Source: CAYQDR01 sp964416315 (GTDB lineage: Bacteria > Methylomirabilota > Methylomirabilia > Rokubacteriales > DASRDR01). From it: 28,726 nt of DNA. The notes beneath the pieces are model-generated. The model did no database searches and had not been told where the DNA came from. It was given only the letters and a program-made list of their open reading frames with translations. The stretch spans positions 1 through 28,726 of the forward strand of contig CAYQDR010000054.1 of the NCBI GenBank assembly GCA_964416315.1, in the 5' to 3' direction. Made by a program: the position numbers and the translations under genes. Below, piece by piece: positions 16,542 through 24,996 of this stretch. The first letter of the stretch is position 1; every line of letters starts with the position of its first letter.

Positions 16542-16615
16542 GGCTCAGCGCCCGGAGTGTCCGGACCACCGGAACCGGCCGGGGCGGGACGCGCCCGCCC
16601 CGGCCGATCGCCGAG

Positions 16616-17650
16616 CTACTTCTTCGCCTTGAAGGCGTCCATCCGCTCGAGGAGCTGGTTCAGGCGCGTGCTCCACCACTCGACGTCCATCACCGCCTGG
16701 GTGGCCGCGTTCTTCGGCGAGGAGTTGATGCGATCCATCTCGGTGCTGGTGAGCTTGCCGATGGTGAACGCCCGGCTGTTGACGGGGCCGTAGTCGATCA
16801 GCTTGGGCAGGGCCGCCTGGATCTCCGGCGAGACCAGAGCGTTGATCACCTTCATCGCCCCTGTCTTGTTTTTCGCCCCCTTGGGCACGGTCAGACAGTC
16901 GGCGTTCATGATGCCCTGGTTGTAGGTGAACGCGGCCTTCGCCCCGTCCTTGATGACGGTCGAGGCGCGCCCGTTCCAGATGCCGATCATGTCCACCTCG
17001 CCATCCTTCAGGAGCTGCGCCGCCTGGGCCCCCGACGTCCACCACACCGCGATGTGGGGTCGCAGCTCCTCGAGCTTCCGGAAGCCCCGCTCCACGTCCA
17101 GGGGGTAGAGCTTGTCGGGCTCGACCCCGTCGGCCATGAGCGCCGCCTCGAGGGTCTCGGTGGGCCGGTGGTAGAGCGAGCGCTTGCCGGGGAACTTCTT
17201 GACGTCCCAGAAGTCCTTCCAGGACTGGGGCCCCTTCTCGCCGTAGGTCCTGGTGTTCCACGCGATGACGTTCGAGTAGAAGATGATCCCGATCCAGTGG
17301 GGCTTGACCAGCTTCGGGGTGATGCCGTCGGCTGTGATCACCCCGTAGTCGAGCGGCTCGAAGACGCCGTCGATGGTCCCCTGGGCGCAGGACTGGAGCC
17401 CGAGCTCGGCGATGTCCCACTTCACCGCCTTGGCCAGCACCTGGGTCTTCACGTCGCCGTAGCCGTTGAGGGTGTCCTCCTTGATGGTGATGCCCAGCAT
17501 CTTGGCGGACGGCTCGAACATCGCCTGCCGCTGCGCCGCCTGGAACGCGCCGCCCCAGGACGCGATGGTCACCGTCTCCTGGGCCCAGATCGCGCTCGAG
17601 ACCCCGATCACCGCCAGCACCGCGACCACACACCGACTGAACGCTCTCAC
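16616..17650 (-). CDS. Periplasmic substrate-binding protein, PotD-like (polyamine/opine type)
   Basis: 344 aa from the GTG at 17650, chosen because GGAAGGAGG precedes it and it begins directly with a signal peptide (VRAFSRCVVAVLAVIGVSSAIWA, cleaved before QETVTI). The longer frame from 17707 adds a non-signal leader. The mature protein starts TIASWGGAFQAAQ, typical of family-1-like SBPs for spermidine, putrescine or opines. Later parts are YGDVKTQVLAKAVKWDIAELG, FYSNVIAWNTRTYGEKGPQSWKDFWD and FPGKRSLYHRPTETLEAALMADG. Such proteins capture a cationic or amino-acid ligand in the periplasm. First gene of the importer operon; a 15-bp hairpin lies upstream at 17755-17793. Confidence 0.92.
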   Translation of the reverse strand: MRAFSRCVVAVLAVIGVSSAIWAQETVTIASWGGAFQAAQRQAMFEPSAKMLGITIKEDTLNGYGDVKTQVLAKAVKWDIAELGLQSCAQGTIDGVFEPLDYGVITADGITPKLVKPHWIGIIFYSNVIAWNTRTYGEKGPQSWKDFWDVKKFPGKRSLYHRPTETLEAALMADGVEPDKLYPLDVERGFRKLEELRPHIAVWWTSGAQAAQLLKDGEVDMIGIWNGRASTVIKDGAKAAFTYNQGIMNADCLTVPKGAKNKTGAMKVINALVSPEIQAALPKLIDYGPVNSRAFTIGKLTSTEMDRINSSPKNAATQAVMDVEWWSTRLNQLLERMDAFKAKK

Positions 17651-17754
17651 GGCTTGCCTCCTTCCGGGTGCGCGCGTTCGAGAAAGGGAACCGGCTCCTG
17701 GCGGCACCGATCCTAGCAGACCGCCCGGGGCCGATCAACCGACCTGAGCGCCGT

Positions 17755-17793
17755 GTAGTGGCCGGTTTTCAGGACGGTAAAACCGGCCACTAC
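17755..17793. repeat. Perfect 15-bp inverted repeat between two operons
   Basis: GTAGTGGCCGGTTTT (17755-17769) pairs perfectly with AAAACCGGCCACTAC (17779-17793) across the 9-nt loop CAGGACGGT. GTAGTG occurs again at 17804-17809. It lies between the aldo/keto reductase stop and the PotD-like start. No U-tract follows on either strand, so it is not a classical terminator. The GGCC plus TTTT pattern recalls terminal repeats of some insertion sequences, and it could be the scar or end of a mobile element. Confidence 0.9.
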
Positions 17794-17885
17794 CGAGCAC
17801 CGGGTAGTGTTCAAGAAGTGTCCGCGCGGGGGCCGGGCCATCGCAAACCCGCTGCCCACCGCCTGGTTACGACGCGGCCGGCTTC

Positions 17886-18752
17886 TCAGGTGGGGAGGCC
17901 GAAGAGCGAGGTCATCCGCCTGGCGTCGAGCATCGCCGCCATCTCGGCGTCCGGGGGACGGCGCTCGAAGCGGCTGGCGGCGTCCAGGAACCGGGGAAGC
18001 AGGGCGAGGTCGCCCACCGTGTTGAGGAAGACGCCTGGGAGACCGAGCACCCAGTGCACCGCCCGGTCGATGTCCGCCTGCTCCTCGAGCGGCTGGTACC
18101 AGGTGGTGTGCGTGCGGTCGGCGGTGGCCCACGGGCCGCGGGCGATGGCCTTGATGACCTGGACCGCGACGTTCCGCGTCCGGCAGATCTCCAGCACCTC
18201 CTCGAAGTTCCTCCGGTAGCGCTCGTCCCGGGCCAGGAAGAAGTTGTAGGGCAGGAGCACGGCGTCGAAGTCGAAGCGCGCGAGACTGCGCGTGTGCATG
18301 GCCGCGATGGTCCAGCCGTGGCCGGTCACGCCGATGAAGCGGGCCAACCCCTCCCGGCGCGCCTCGATCGCCGCCTCGAGCGCGCCGCCCGGCCCCATGG
18401 CCTGCTCCCAGTCGTCCGGGTGCCCCAGGGAGTGGAGCTGGATCAGGTCCACGGAGTCGACGCGCAGCCGCTCGAGCGAGCGGTGGATCTCCTCGCGGGC
18501 CTCGCGGGCGGTCCGCATCCCGGTCTTCGTCGCGAGGAAGAACTCCTTCCGGTGGCGCGCCATCCACGGGCCGATGCGCAGCTCGGAGTCCCCGTATCGC
18601 GCGGCGGTGTCGATGTGGTTGACGCCGTACCGCAGCAGCAGGTCCAGCGTGCGGTCGGCGTCCGCCTGGCTGGCCCGGGCCAGCGCGGCGCCGCCGAACA
18701 GCGTCACGGTGCTCAGGTGCCCGGTCCGCCCGAACGGTCGCCGCTGGATCAT
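17886..18752 (-). CDS. Aldo/keto reductase
   Basis: 288 aa from the ATG at 18752, which has GGGAGG upstream; the frame can be extended to 18797 but without such a site. It begins MIQRRPFGRTGHLSTVTLFGGAAL, the usual AKR N-terminus. The catalytic tetrad is visible: Asp and Tyr in HIDTAARYGDSE, Lys in FLATKTGMR, and His in LIQLHSLGHPDDW. The TIM-barrel enzymes of this group reduce aldehydes or ketones with NADPH; the substrate here is unknown. It lies upstream of the polyamine-type importer in the same direction but is separated from it by 235 nt with a hairpin, so shared transcription is uncertain. Divergent from the M24 gene across 167 nt. Confidence 0.92.
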   Translation of the reverse strand: MIQRRPFGRTGHLSTVTLFGGAALARASQADADRTLDLLLRYGVNHIDTAARYGDSELRIGPWMARHRKEFFLATKTGMRTAREAREEIHRSLERLRVDSVDLIQLHSLGHPDDWEQAMGPGGALEAAIEARREGLARFIGVTGHGWTIAAMHTRSLARFDFDAVLLPYNFFLARDERYRRNFEEVLEICRTRNVAVQVIKAIARGPWATADRTHTTWYQPLEEQADIDRAVHWVLGLPGVFLNTVGDLALLPRFLDAASRFERRPPDAEMAAMLDARRMTSLFGLPT

Positions 18753-18919
18753 GGTCGCCTCCCGTCCGATCCTCGCCCCTGGACGGGAGATGATCAAGCA
18801 CTTTCGCGGGCCCGCGCGGGCGGCTGACCGAATGTTTCCCTCTCCCCTGGGGGAAGCGGGAAGGGTGGGGGGGAGGCGTCTTGCAGGCTCGGGGCGGCCT
18901 CCGCATACTGGGGCACGCC

Positions 18920-20080
18920 ATGGCGCTCCACTTCACCCGCGCCGAGTTCGCCCGGCGCCAGGCGGCCGCGCGTGCGGCCCTCCGCGAGGCCGGGCTCGAC
19001 GCCCTCCTCCTGTTCGCCCAGGAGAGCCTCTACTACCTGACCGGCTTCGACAGCTCGGGCTACGTCTTCTTCCAGTGCGGCGTGCTCACCGCCGACGCCC
19101 AGCCCTTCACCCTGTTGACGCGCCGGCCCGACCTCGAGCAGGCCCGGCGCACGTCGGTCATCGAGGACATCCGGCTCTGGTACGACGCCGACGGGGCGAA
19201 CCCGGCCCTCGACCTCAAGGGGATCCTCGAGGAGAAGGGCTGCCGCGGCGCGCGGGTCGGCGTGGAGCTGGCCACCTACGGGCTGACGGGGGCGAACTGG
19301 GAGCGGGTCCGGCGGGCGCTGGAGGGCTGGTGCCGCCTCGAGGACGCGTCGGACGTGGTGCGGGCGCTCCGCCTGGTCAAGTCGCCGGCGGAGCTCGAGT
19401 ACGTTCGCCGGGCCGCCGCCCTCGCCGACGACGCGCTCCTCGCCATGATCCAGGCCGCGCGCCCGGGGGCCTTCGAGGGGGACATCCTGGCCGCCGGCCA
19501 GAGCGCCATCTTCCGCGGCGGCGGCGACGTCGCCCCCTCCGGGCCCGTGCTCGGCTCCGGCGAGCGCGCGCTCCTCGTGCGCTCTTCGACGGGCTCGACG
19601 CACCTCGGCGAGCGGGACCAGCTGACGATCGAGTTCGCCGCGACCTACCGCCGCTACACCGCCTGCCTCATGCGGACCCTCGCCATCGGCGCGACCGACC
19701 CGCGCCAGGCGCGCATGTTCGAGGTCACGCGCGAGGCGCTCTCGGCCATGACCGACGCGGCCGCGCCCGGCCGGCCGCTCGGCGAGATCGACGCGGCCCA
19801 TCGCCGCGCCTACGACGGTGCCGGCTTCGGCCACGCCCGCATGGCGGCGTGCGGGTACTCGCTGGGGGCGACCTACCGCCCGACGTGGATGGACGTGCCC
19901 CCGATGCTCTACGCGGGGAACCCCACGCCGGCCCGGCCGGGCATGGTCCTCTTCCTCCACGCGATCCTCGCCGATGCCCGGGCCGGGCTCGCCATGTCGC
20001 TCGGCCACACCATCGTCGTCACCGAGACCGGCCGCGAGGTCCTGAGCCGGCTCACGCCGGTCTACGAGGCCTGCCGGTAG
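18920..20080 (+). CDS. M24-family hydrolase (creatinase/aminopeptidase P-like), metal ligands missing
   Basis: 386 aa from the ATG at 18920. The N-terminal creatinase-type domain (about 1-140) has RRQAAARAALREAGLDALLLFAQESLYYLTGF. The pita-bread domain follows from about 150 (LRLVKSPAELEYVRRAAALADDAL). Aligned by eye with M24 metallopeptidases, the five metal ligands are absent: Glu238 and Cys249 stand where the two Asp are expected, Tyr313 (CGYSLG) replaces the GHGIG His, and His347 and Gly362 replace the two Glu. His228 in TGSTHLGERDQ, matching the substrate-side His, is kept. Creatinase-type members work without metal, so it may still be an active C-N hydrolase, for example on a creatine- or ectoine-like substrate. 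A peptidase role is unlikely. Confidence 0.85.
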   Translation: MALHFTRAEFARRQAAARAALREAGLDALLLFAQESLYYLTGFDSSGYVFFQCGVLTADAQPFTLLTRRPDLEQARRTSVIEDIRLWYDADGANPALDLKGILEEKGCRGARVGVELATYGLTGANWERVRRALEGWCRLEDASDVVRALRLVKSPAELEYVRRAAALADDALLAMIQAARPGAFEGDILAAGQSAIFRGGGDVAPSGPVLGSGERALLVRSSTGSTHLGERDQLTIEFAATYRRYTACLMRTLAIGATDPRQARMFEVTREALSAMTDAAAPGRPLGEIDAAHRRAYDGAGFGHARMAACGYSLGATYRPTWMDVPPMLYAGNPTPARPGMVLFLHAILADARAGLAMSLGHTIVVTETGREVLSRLTPVYEACR

Positions 20081-20104
20081 GGCTGCGGGAGGTCCGGTCG
20101 CGCG

Positions 20105-20593
20105 TCAGGACCGGGCCCGACCCCGTTCCTCGAGAATCGCCTCCAACTCGGCGATCGCCTCGAGGTCCTTCGGGCGGCCGGCGGCGCGTTTGACGCGGAT
20201 GAGGCGCTCCAGGCCGAGACACCGACACGTGGTCCCGAAGACCTCGAGGGTCACGCAGTCCGGCAGCAGCGCTTCGTAGGTGCCGCCCCCCGCGATCTCC
20301 CCCCACAGGTCGATCGCGCCCAGGGCGGTGGCGAGCGTGAAGTTCAGTCCTCGCTCGAGGGTGCGGACGTCCCACTGGAAGGGCAGACCCGGCGGCGCTC
20401 CCCGGAGATAGGGCCGGTGCGGCCCGAGGGCGGACGCGAGCCGACGGATGTTCTCGCCGGAGCGGCGGTACACGACGTCGAGATCCTGGGTGAGCCTCGC
20501 CGAGCCGTGGGCGGTTGCGGCAGCCCCGCCTACCACGATGTACTCGACCCCGGCCCCGGACAGGCAGCGGAGCAGCGCCGGGAAATCGGTCAC
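20105..20593 (-). CDS. Nucleotidyltransferase-fold protein, toxin-like
   Basis: 162 aa starting at a GTG that overlaps the stop of the small upstream gene (GTGA). The core motif is YIVVGGAAATAHGSARLTQDLDVVYRRS: the GG at 22-23 and DxD at Asp37 and Asp39 match the minimal nucleotidyltransferase fold used by MNT-type and AbiEii/MenA-like toxins. The C-terminal helix LERLIRVKRAAGRPKDLEAIAELEAILEE is the usual end of this family. Transfer of a nucleotide to RNA or protein is the family activity; the target here is not known. It is paired with a 62-aa protein, so a toxin-antitoxin role is plausible. Convergent with the M24 gene, 24 nt away. Confidence 0.82.
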   Translation of the reverse strand: MTDFPALLRCLSGAGVEYIVVGGAAATAHGSARLTQDLDVVYRRSGENIRRLASALGPHRPYLRGAPPGLPFQWDVRTLERGLNFTLATALGAIDLWGEIAGGGTYEALLPDCVTLEVFGTTCRCLGLERLIRVKRAAGRPKDLEAIAELEAILEERGRARS

Positions 20594-20778
20594 GGCGCCG
20601 TTCGGGCGTTCCGGCCGGCCCGGCTCAGCTCCTCGGCGAAGCGCTGCAGCGCCATCAGGTTGAGGAACCGCTCCTCGACCGAGCGCCGGAGGTTCTCGCG
20701 AATCAGCGTGCGGTCGATGTCCCGCTTGTAGGCCTCGATGACCGGGTCGGGTTCCAGCGGGGGCTCGACACGGACCAC
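20590..20778 (-). CDS. Small helical protein paired with the nucleotidyltransferase (possible antitoxin)
   Basis: 62 aa from a GTG start. Sequence features are DPVIEAYKRDIDRTLIREN and LRRSVEERFLNLMALQRFAEELSRAG, a charged helical pair. Proteins of this sort are commonly encoded directly before nucleotidyltransferase genes in GC-rich bacteria. The overlap of its stop with the partner's start by 4 nt indicates fixed stoichiometry. Antitoxin or adaptor function is an inference from this arrangement. No DNA-binding motif is evident. Confidence 0.75.
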   Translation of the reverse strand: MVRVEPPLEPDPVIEAYKRDIDRTLIRENLRRSVEERFLNLMALQRFAEELSRAGRNARTAP

Positions 20779-20895
20779 GGTTCCACCACCTTCCCGGAGG
20801 ATCCGGCACAGAGTCTACCATTCCTCGCCGGCGACGGTAGCATCCGCGGGCCGGAACGCGGGCCTCGTTTGCCGGGCTGGGTCAGGTCCGTCTGA

Positions 20896-20986
20896 AGCGC
20901 TATGATCGTGATCAACCAGCGACGCGTAACCATCTGGTCGGCGTCCGCGCTCTGCGTGCGGGACGCTGGGGAGCGAGCGCTATGAT
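20896..20986 (+). repeat. 11-bp direct repeat at the start of the M20 gene
   Basis: AGCGCTATGAT occurs at 20896-20906 and again at 20976-20986, 80 bp apart. The second copy contains the start codon of the M20 gene. The region between has no gene. It could reflect a small duplication or a regulator site; neither is shown. Confidence 0.7.
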
Positions 20987-22571
20987 GACCCCGGAGAAAG
21001 CGACGGTCTTCGTCTGGATCGACGAGCACCGGGCGCGCCTGTCCGACTGGCACCTCGTCATCTGGAACTACGCCGAGCCGGCCTGGCGCGAGTACCGGTC
21101 GGCCGCCTTCTACGTGGACCTCCTCCGCAAGGAGGGCTTCGAGGTGGAAGCCGGGAGCGCGACCATGCCCACCGCCTTCCGGGCCCGCTGGGGACGGGGC
21201 CGGCCGGTGCTCGCCACCTACGCGGAGTACGACGCGGTCCCCGGGATGTCGCAGGCACCCGTGCCCCAGCGGAAGCCGCGCGAGGGGTTCCACCGCTGGG
21301 CCGCGGGCCACACCGATCCCCACTCGGCGCTCGGGATCGCCGCGCTGGCCGGCGTGCTGGGCGCCAAGGCCGCCATGGAACGCCACGGGCTCCGCGGCAC
21401 GCTCGATCTGTTCGGCGAGCCGGCCGAGAAGGTCTGCGGCTCGAAGCCGGTCCACGCCGCCCACGGCTACTACGATGACCTGGACGCGGCGGTCAGCTTC
21501 CACCCCACCTCGCTCCCGGCCCTCGCCAACACGGTCGTGTGGGACACCCACTGCGGCGCGTACTGGTCGAAGATCTACACCTTCGAGTGCGAGGCCCCGG
21601 AGACGTGGGGGAGCGCCGGGACGCGCGAGGGGACCAACAACCCCCACACGGTCGCCCGGGCGCCGGCCGCCCTCGACGCGGTCTGCCTCATGTACACGAC
21701 CACCAAGTACACGAAGGAGGCGATGCTGCCGCACCGGGGCACCTGGACCCTCAACGAGTTCGTCCTGGTCGCCGGCCAGGCGACCTCGGACAACCTCGCC
21801 CCGACGGTCAGCCAGATCCAGTACGCCTGGCGCTGCCCGTCCGTCGAGCTGGCCGAGCGGATCGAGGCGGTCCTCGACGAGAACGCGCGCCACGTGGCGG
21901 CCCTGACCCACTGCACCGTGCGTGACGGCTGGGTGTCGAAGACCCGGGTCGGCCTCCCCAACCACGCGATGGCGGAGATCACGTACCGCAACCTCGCCCT
22001 GGCCGGCCCGCCCGCGTTCTCCGAAGAGGCGCGCGCCTTCGCCCGCGAGATCCAGCGCACCCTCGGGCTCGAGCCCATGGCCGATCCCTTCCTGCCCGAG
22101 ATCCAGGAGCTGACGCCGCCCGAGGTGGGCGAGGCGCGGCTCCGGCAGGCGCTGCCGCCCTGGCAGACCCACTACACGTCGGACGACTACGTGGAGTACA
22201 CCTGGCACGCCCCCACCGCGCGCCTCTACGTCGGCCGCGCGATGCTGCGCCCGCCGGCCCCCGCCTACCGCTACCCCGACTGGCCGCGCAACGCCCTCGG
22301 GGGCTTCCCGCCGGCGATCGATCCCCTCTGGTACACGGCGGGCCGCGCCATCGGCGCGACCTTCGTGGAGCTGCTCACCTCGCCCGGCGAGCTCCAGCGC
22401 GCGCGGGCGGAGTTCGTCGAGCGGACCGGCGGGGGGATCGGGGGCGCCCGGTGGGTCCCGCCGCTCCTCCCCCGGCGCTTCCCCGCGCCGGTCCACTACC
22501 GCTGGCCGGAGTACGTGACGACCGTGCGCGGCGAGGAGTGGTGGATCCCCACCGACCCGGGCGCCGCGTGA
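20982..22571 (+). CDS. M20-family amidohydrolase, AbgB-like
   Basis: 529 aa, starting at ATGATG. The N-terminal block is FVWIDEHRARLSDWHLVIWNYAEPAWREYRSA, then LATYAEYDAVPGMSQ (the EYDAxPG motif of AbgB-type proteins). Where AbgB-like enzymes have GHxCGH, this protein has GHTDPH (109-114), with Asp112 in place of the metal-binding Cys. The next motif is GEPAEKVCGSK, with Lys150 where the second Glu of AEE is expected. The lid domain and the C-terminal DDYVEYTWHAPTARLYVGRA are otherwise full length, somewhat longer than the usual 440-480 aa. Likely cytosolic, cleaving an amide such as an N-acyl amino acid; the changed ligands suggest an altered substrate or metal site. Confidence 0.85.
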   Translation: MMTPEKATVFVWIDEHRARLSDWHLVIWNYAEPAWREYRSAAFYVDLLRKEGFEVEAGSATMPTAFRARWGRGRPVLATYAEYDAVPGMSQAPVPQRKPREGFHRWAAGHTDPHSALGIAALAGVLGAKAAMERHGLRGTLDLFGEPAEKVCGSKPVHAAHGYYDDLDAAVSFHPTSLPALANTVVWDTHCGAYWSKIYTFECEAPETWGSAGTREGTNNPHTVARAPAALDAVCLMYTTTKYTKEAMLPHRGTWTLNEFVLVAGQATSDNLAPTVSQIQYAWRCPSVELAERIEAVLDENARHVAALTHCTVRDGWVSKTRVGLPNHAMAEITYRNLALAGPPAFSEEARAFAREIQRTLGLEPMADPFLPEIQELTPPEVGEARLRQALPPWQTHYTSDDYVEYTWHAPTARLYVGRAMLRPPAPAYRYPDWPRNALGGFPPAIDPLWYTAGRAIGATFVELLTSPGELQRARAEFVERTGGGIGGARWVPPLLPRRFPAPVHYRWPEYVTTVRGEEWWIPTDPGAA

Positions 22572-22733
22572 GAAGGCGTGCTCCTCGGGCCGCGCCCCCC
22601 CGTGGCGCGCCGCGTCCTGGGTGATCTATGCTGGCGGCGCAATCGGGGGCGGATGGGTACCGGGAAGAGGGGGTTTGAAGCGCCTTCTATGAATCGGCCG
22701 GCGACAGCGGGACGGTGTGAGGCGCGAATCGCG
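22572..22733. other. Convergent spacer and probable left border of the accessory island
   Basis: 162 nt between the stops of the M20 gene and the HSP90-like gene. It has no gene and no clear terminator. Base composition drops sharply in GC to its right. The sequence TGATCTATGCTGGCGGC near 22621 looks like the upstream region of a lost or displaced gene. No target repeat or attachment site could be identified. Confidence 0.4.
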
Positions 22734-24996
22734 CTAACCGGCGAAGGACTCCCTGGGCGTCCAGTGCCTGGCCGTGCGCATATCGATCCAGTCGCAGTGC
22801 AGTTCAAGCCGGATCTCGGCGTCGCCGCGGGGGACGAGAAACGGTTCCAAGGGGCCCGGTATCGGGAAGTAGATACCGTCGTACATCTCCTGCAGCGGCC
22901 GATCGAGCTCGATCGCCCCCTCCGCGCGCGCGACGCCGTTGACGGTTGGCGCTACAACCTCATCGAGGCGGATCTCGTACTGGAATGCCGTGCTCACCGC
23001 GTCAGAGGCCACGTACAGAATCTTATTTCCCGCCCAGACCACTCCGCGGCTGTCGCACTCCGGCAGCAGATCCCCGTATGCTCTGAACGCGGTTTCGGGC
23101 AGCCGTATGTAATAGCCGCCGAGCCCGGTCGCTCCCTGCTCATCGACAATCTGGAGAATGCGCGGATGTGGCTTTCCCGGCGGGGGTTCCGGCTGGGCGT
23201 GTCCGCCTCCGACGTTCACGACCTGCACATCAGACCGCGTCACGACCTGACGCTGTCCTCCCTTGCGCACAACGCCGATATCGTCTTTCAGCAAGATCCA
23301 GAGTTCGGATCGTCGTTTGGCGAGAAGCTCGAGATTGAGCGCGCCATCCCCAAAAAACCTCGGGCTCCACTTCTTGAGCGAAGGCCCGAGATATTCTCGA
23401 CAGAACGTCGCGATCAGCGAGTAAAGAAGTTGCGTGAAGCCCAGCTCCTCCAGCTTGGCGATCTCCTGATGCTTCGTATCGACAAAGATATCCACTGTCT
23501 GACTCGTGCACTCCTCCTTGACGAACACCGGAATGTCCTCTGTCAACTTTCCAGGAATGAGGCGGGAGTTCTTGACCTCATAGGACTTCGCGATGTTCAG
23601 CTCCAGTTCGCTGAGAAACACGCGCTCGAATCTGGTGAGATCCTTGTAATATTCGACGCAGTCGATCACGCCGTCGAAGGGCTTTGCGGCGCAATACTGT
23701 TCGAGGTAGCGGCGCTCGGCGCTCTGGCGGTGGCCATCCGCGGACAGAAGTACGACCAGATGTCCCCGGGCCTGCATGATCTGGTTCAGGGCCTGCTTTT
23801 GCGCCACTCCGAAAAACACGCCCACTCCACCGTGCTCCGCCCTCCTGCGGATGTCGCCAAGAGCGCTCTCGGAGCCGTCCGCAAGACGGACTTTCACATT
23901 CCCAAGTCTGCTGACGAAGCCGTGCTTATTGACAAAGCGGAATATCCGCGTGTGCTGCGCGATCCGTTCAGGCGTTTCGAGGACCGCCTCCACGGCGACC
24001 TTCTCGAGCGAGAGGACGATTCTGCTGAGCAGGCTTGTCGTTGGGGCGTCGAGCGAATCCCGGCCGGCAGTCGGAACAAAACGGTCGCAATCCAGCCTTC
24101 CCGATACGCCAATCGTGCTGCCGATCTGCGTTGCACAGAGTCTTGAAACCGCGCTTGAACACATCGATCGGACCATGCTCGAACCTGATGTGTCCGACCA
24201 GGTTCACCGGCTCGCCGCCGATGCTCAGGCTCTCGATCGATGCAACGAGCGTGTGGCCCCGATCCTCGTACAGGCGTCCGGTAATCACGAGGTCGCCCTC
24301 GCGCCATTCCTGTGTGCCCCCACCGACCTCTGTCAGGTTCTCCCTGTTCTCGATGTCGAGAAACTTGGCCTGAGAAATCTTCTCACCGTTAAAGTAAATT
24401 GCGGTCGGCACGAACCGGACGAAATCCTGCAGGTAACGGCGGAGCTCCTCGATATTCGGATCGCCACGCATGTGGCCGATCACGATGGTCCCCCTGGGCG
24501 CTGCCGCGTCCGACGGTTCGGCGGTCACGGAGGGAATCGCCGCTCCCGCCGCTCGGATGTTGGCTTCCGAAAGCCGTGTAAGGGTCCCGTGCGGAGCGTC
24601 GCCGGGTTGGGAAATCACCTCCAAAGTGTCGCAGACGCCGAAATTGGCGAACCCGCCGATTCCGAACATGCCGACGCAGCCGGCCGCCTGTGCTTCCGCT
24701 GTCCGCTTGCCGCTCGCGCCGATGGTCCAGAAAAAGCTCTCGAGGTCACCGGCAGACATGCCGGTTCCGTTGTCGCGTACAAGAATCTTCCGGTCCTCGA
24801 CAGTGATTTCGATCCGGTAGCGGTCATCGCCCGGGCCAGCGTCTTCCCGGTGAGCCTGAATCCGGATAGCATCCACCGCGTTCTGGACGTTCTCCCGGAT
24901 AAAGGCGAGCGGGGTCTCATAGATCTGTTTCGAGATCGCCCGCAGGACGCTCTCGAAATCGATGCCTACCTTGAATGACGTGCTGTCTTTAGTCAC
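22734..24996 (-). CDS. HSP90/GHKL-type ATPase protein (frameshifted)
   Basis: About 754 codons in two frames: 24996 to about 24145, then about 24145 to 22734. Removing one A after GGTTTCAAG joins VFKRGFK to LCATQIGSTIGVSGRLDCDRF. The N-terminus has the full GHKL set: FIRENVQNAVDAIR (Asn39, Asp42), VRDNGTGM (75-80) and GMFGIGGFANFG (109-120), in HSP90-like spacing. A middle region (PTAIYFNGEKIS, then IGGEPVNLVGHIRF) and a long unrecognised C-terminal half with FDGVIDCVEYYKDLTRFERVF follow. It is not housekeeping HtpG. Its GTG start overlaps the phosphoesterase stop by 8 nt, so it is the last gene of the operon. GC content is about 53% in a sampled line, well below the left part of the window. 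A chaperone-like or switch role in a conflict system is inferred. Confidence 0.75.

Noticed and set aside
17755..17793. Intrinsic terminator of the aldo/keto reductase gene
   Set aside because: The stem is strong but no U-tract follows on either strand; the A/T run is next to the loop instead.
22572..22733. Attachment site of an integrated island
   Set aside because: No tRNA gene, integrase or direct repeat is visible, and the other border lies outside the window.
22734..24996. Housekeeping HtpG
   Set aside because: GHKL boxes agree, but the C-terminal half and operon context do not fit HtpG, and the protein is longer than the usual 620-640 aa.
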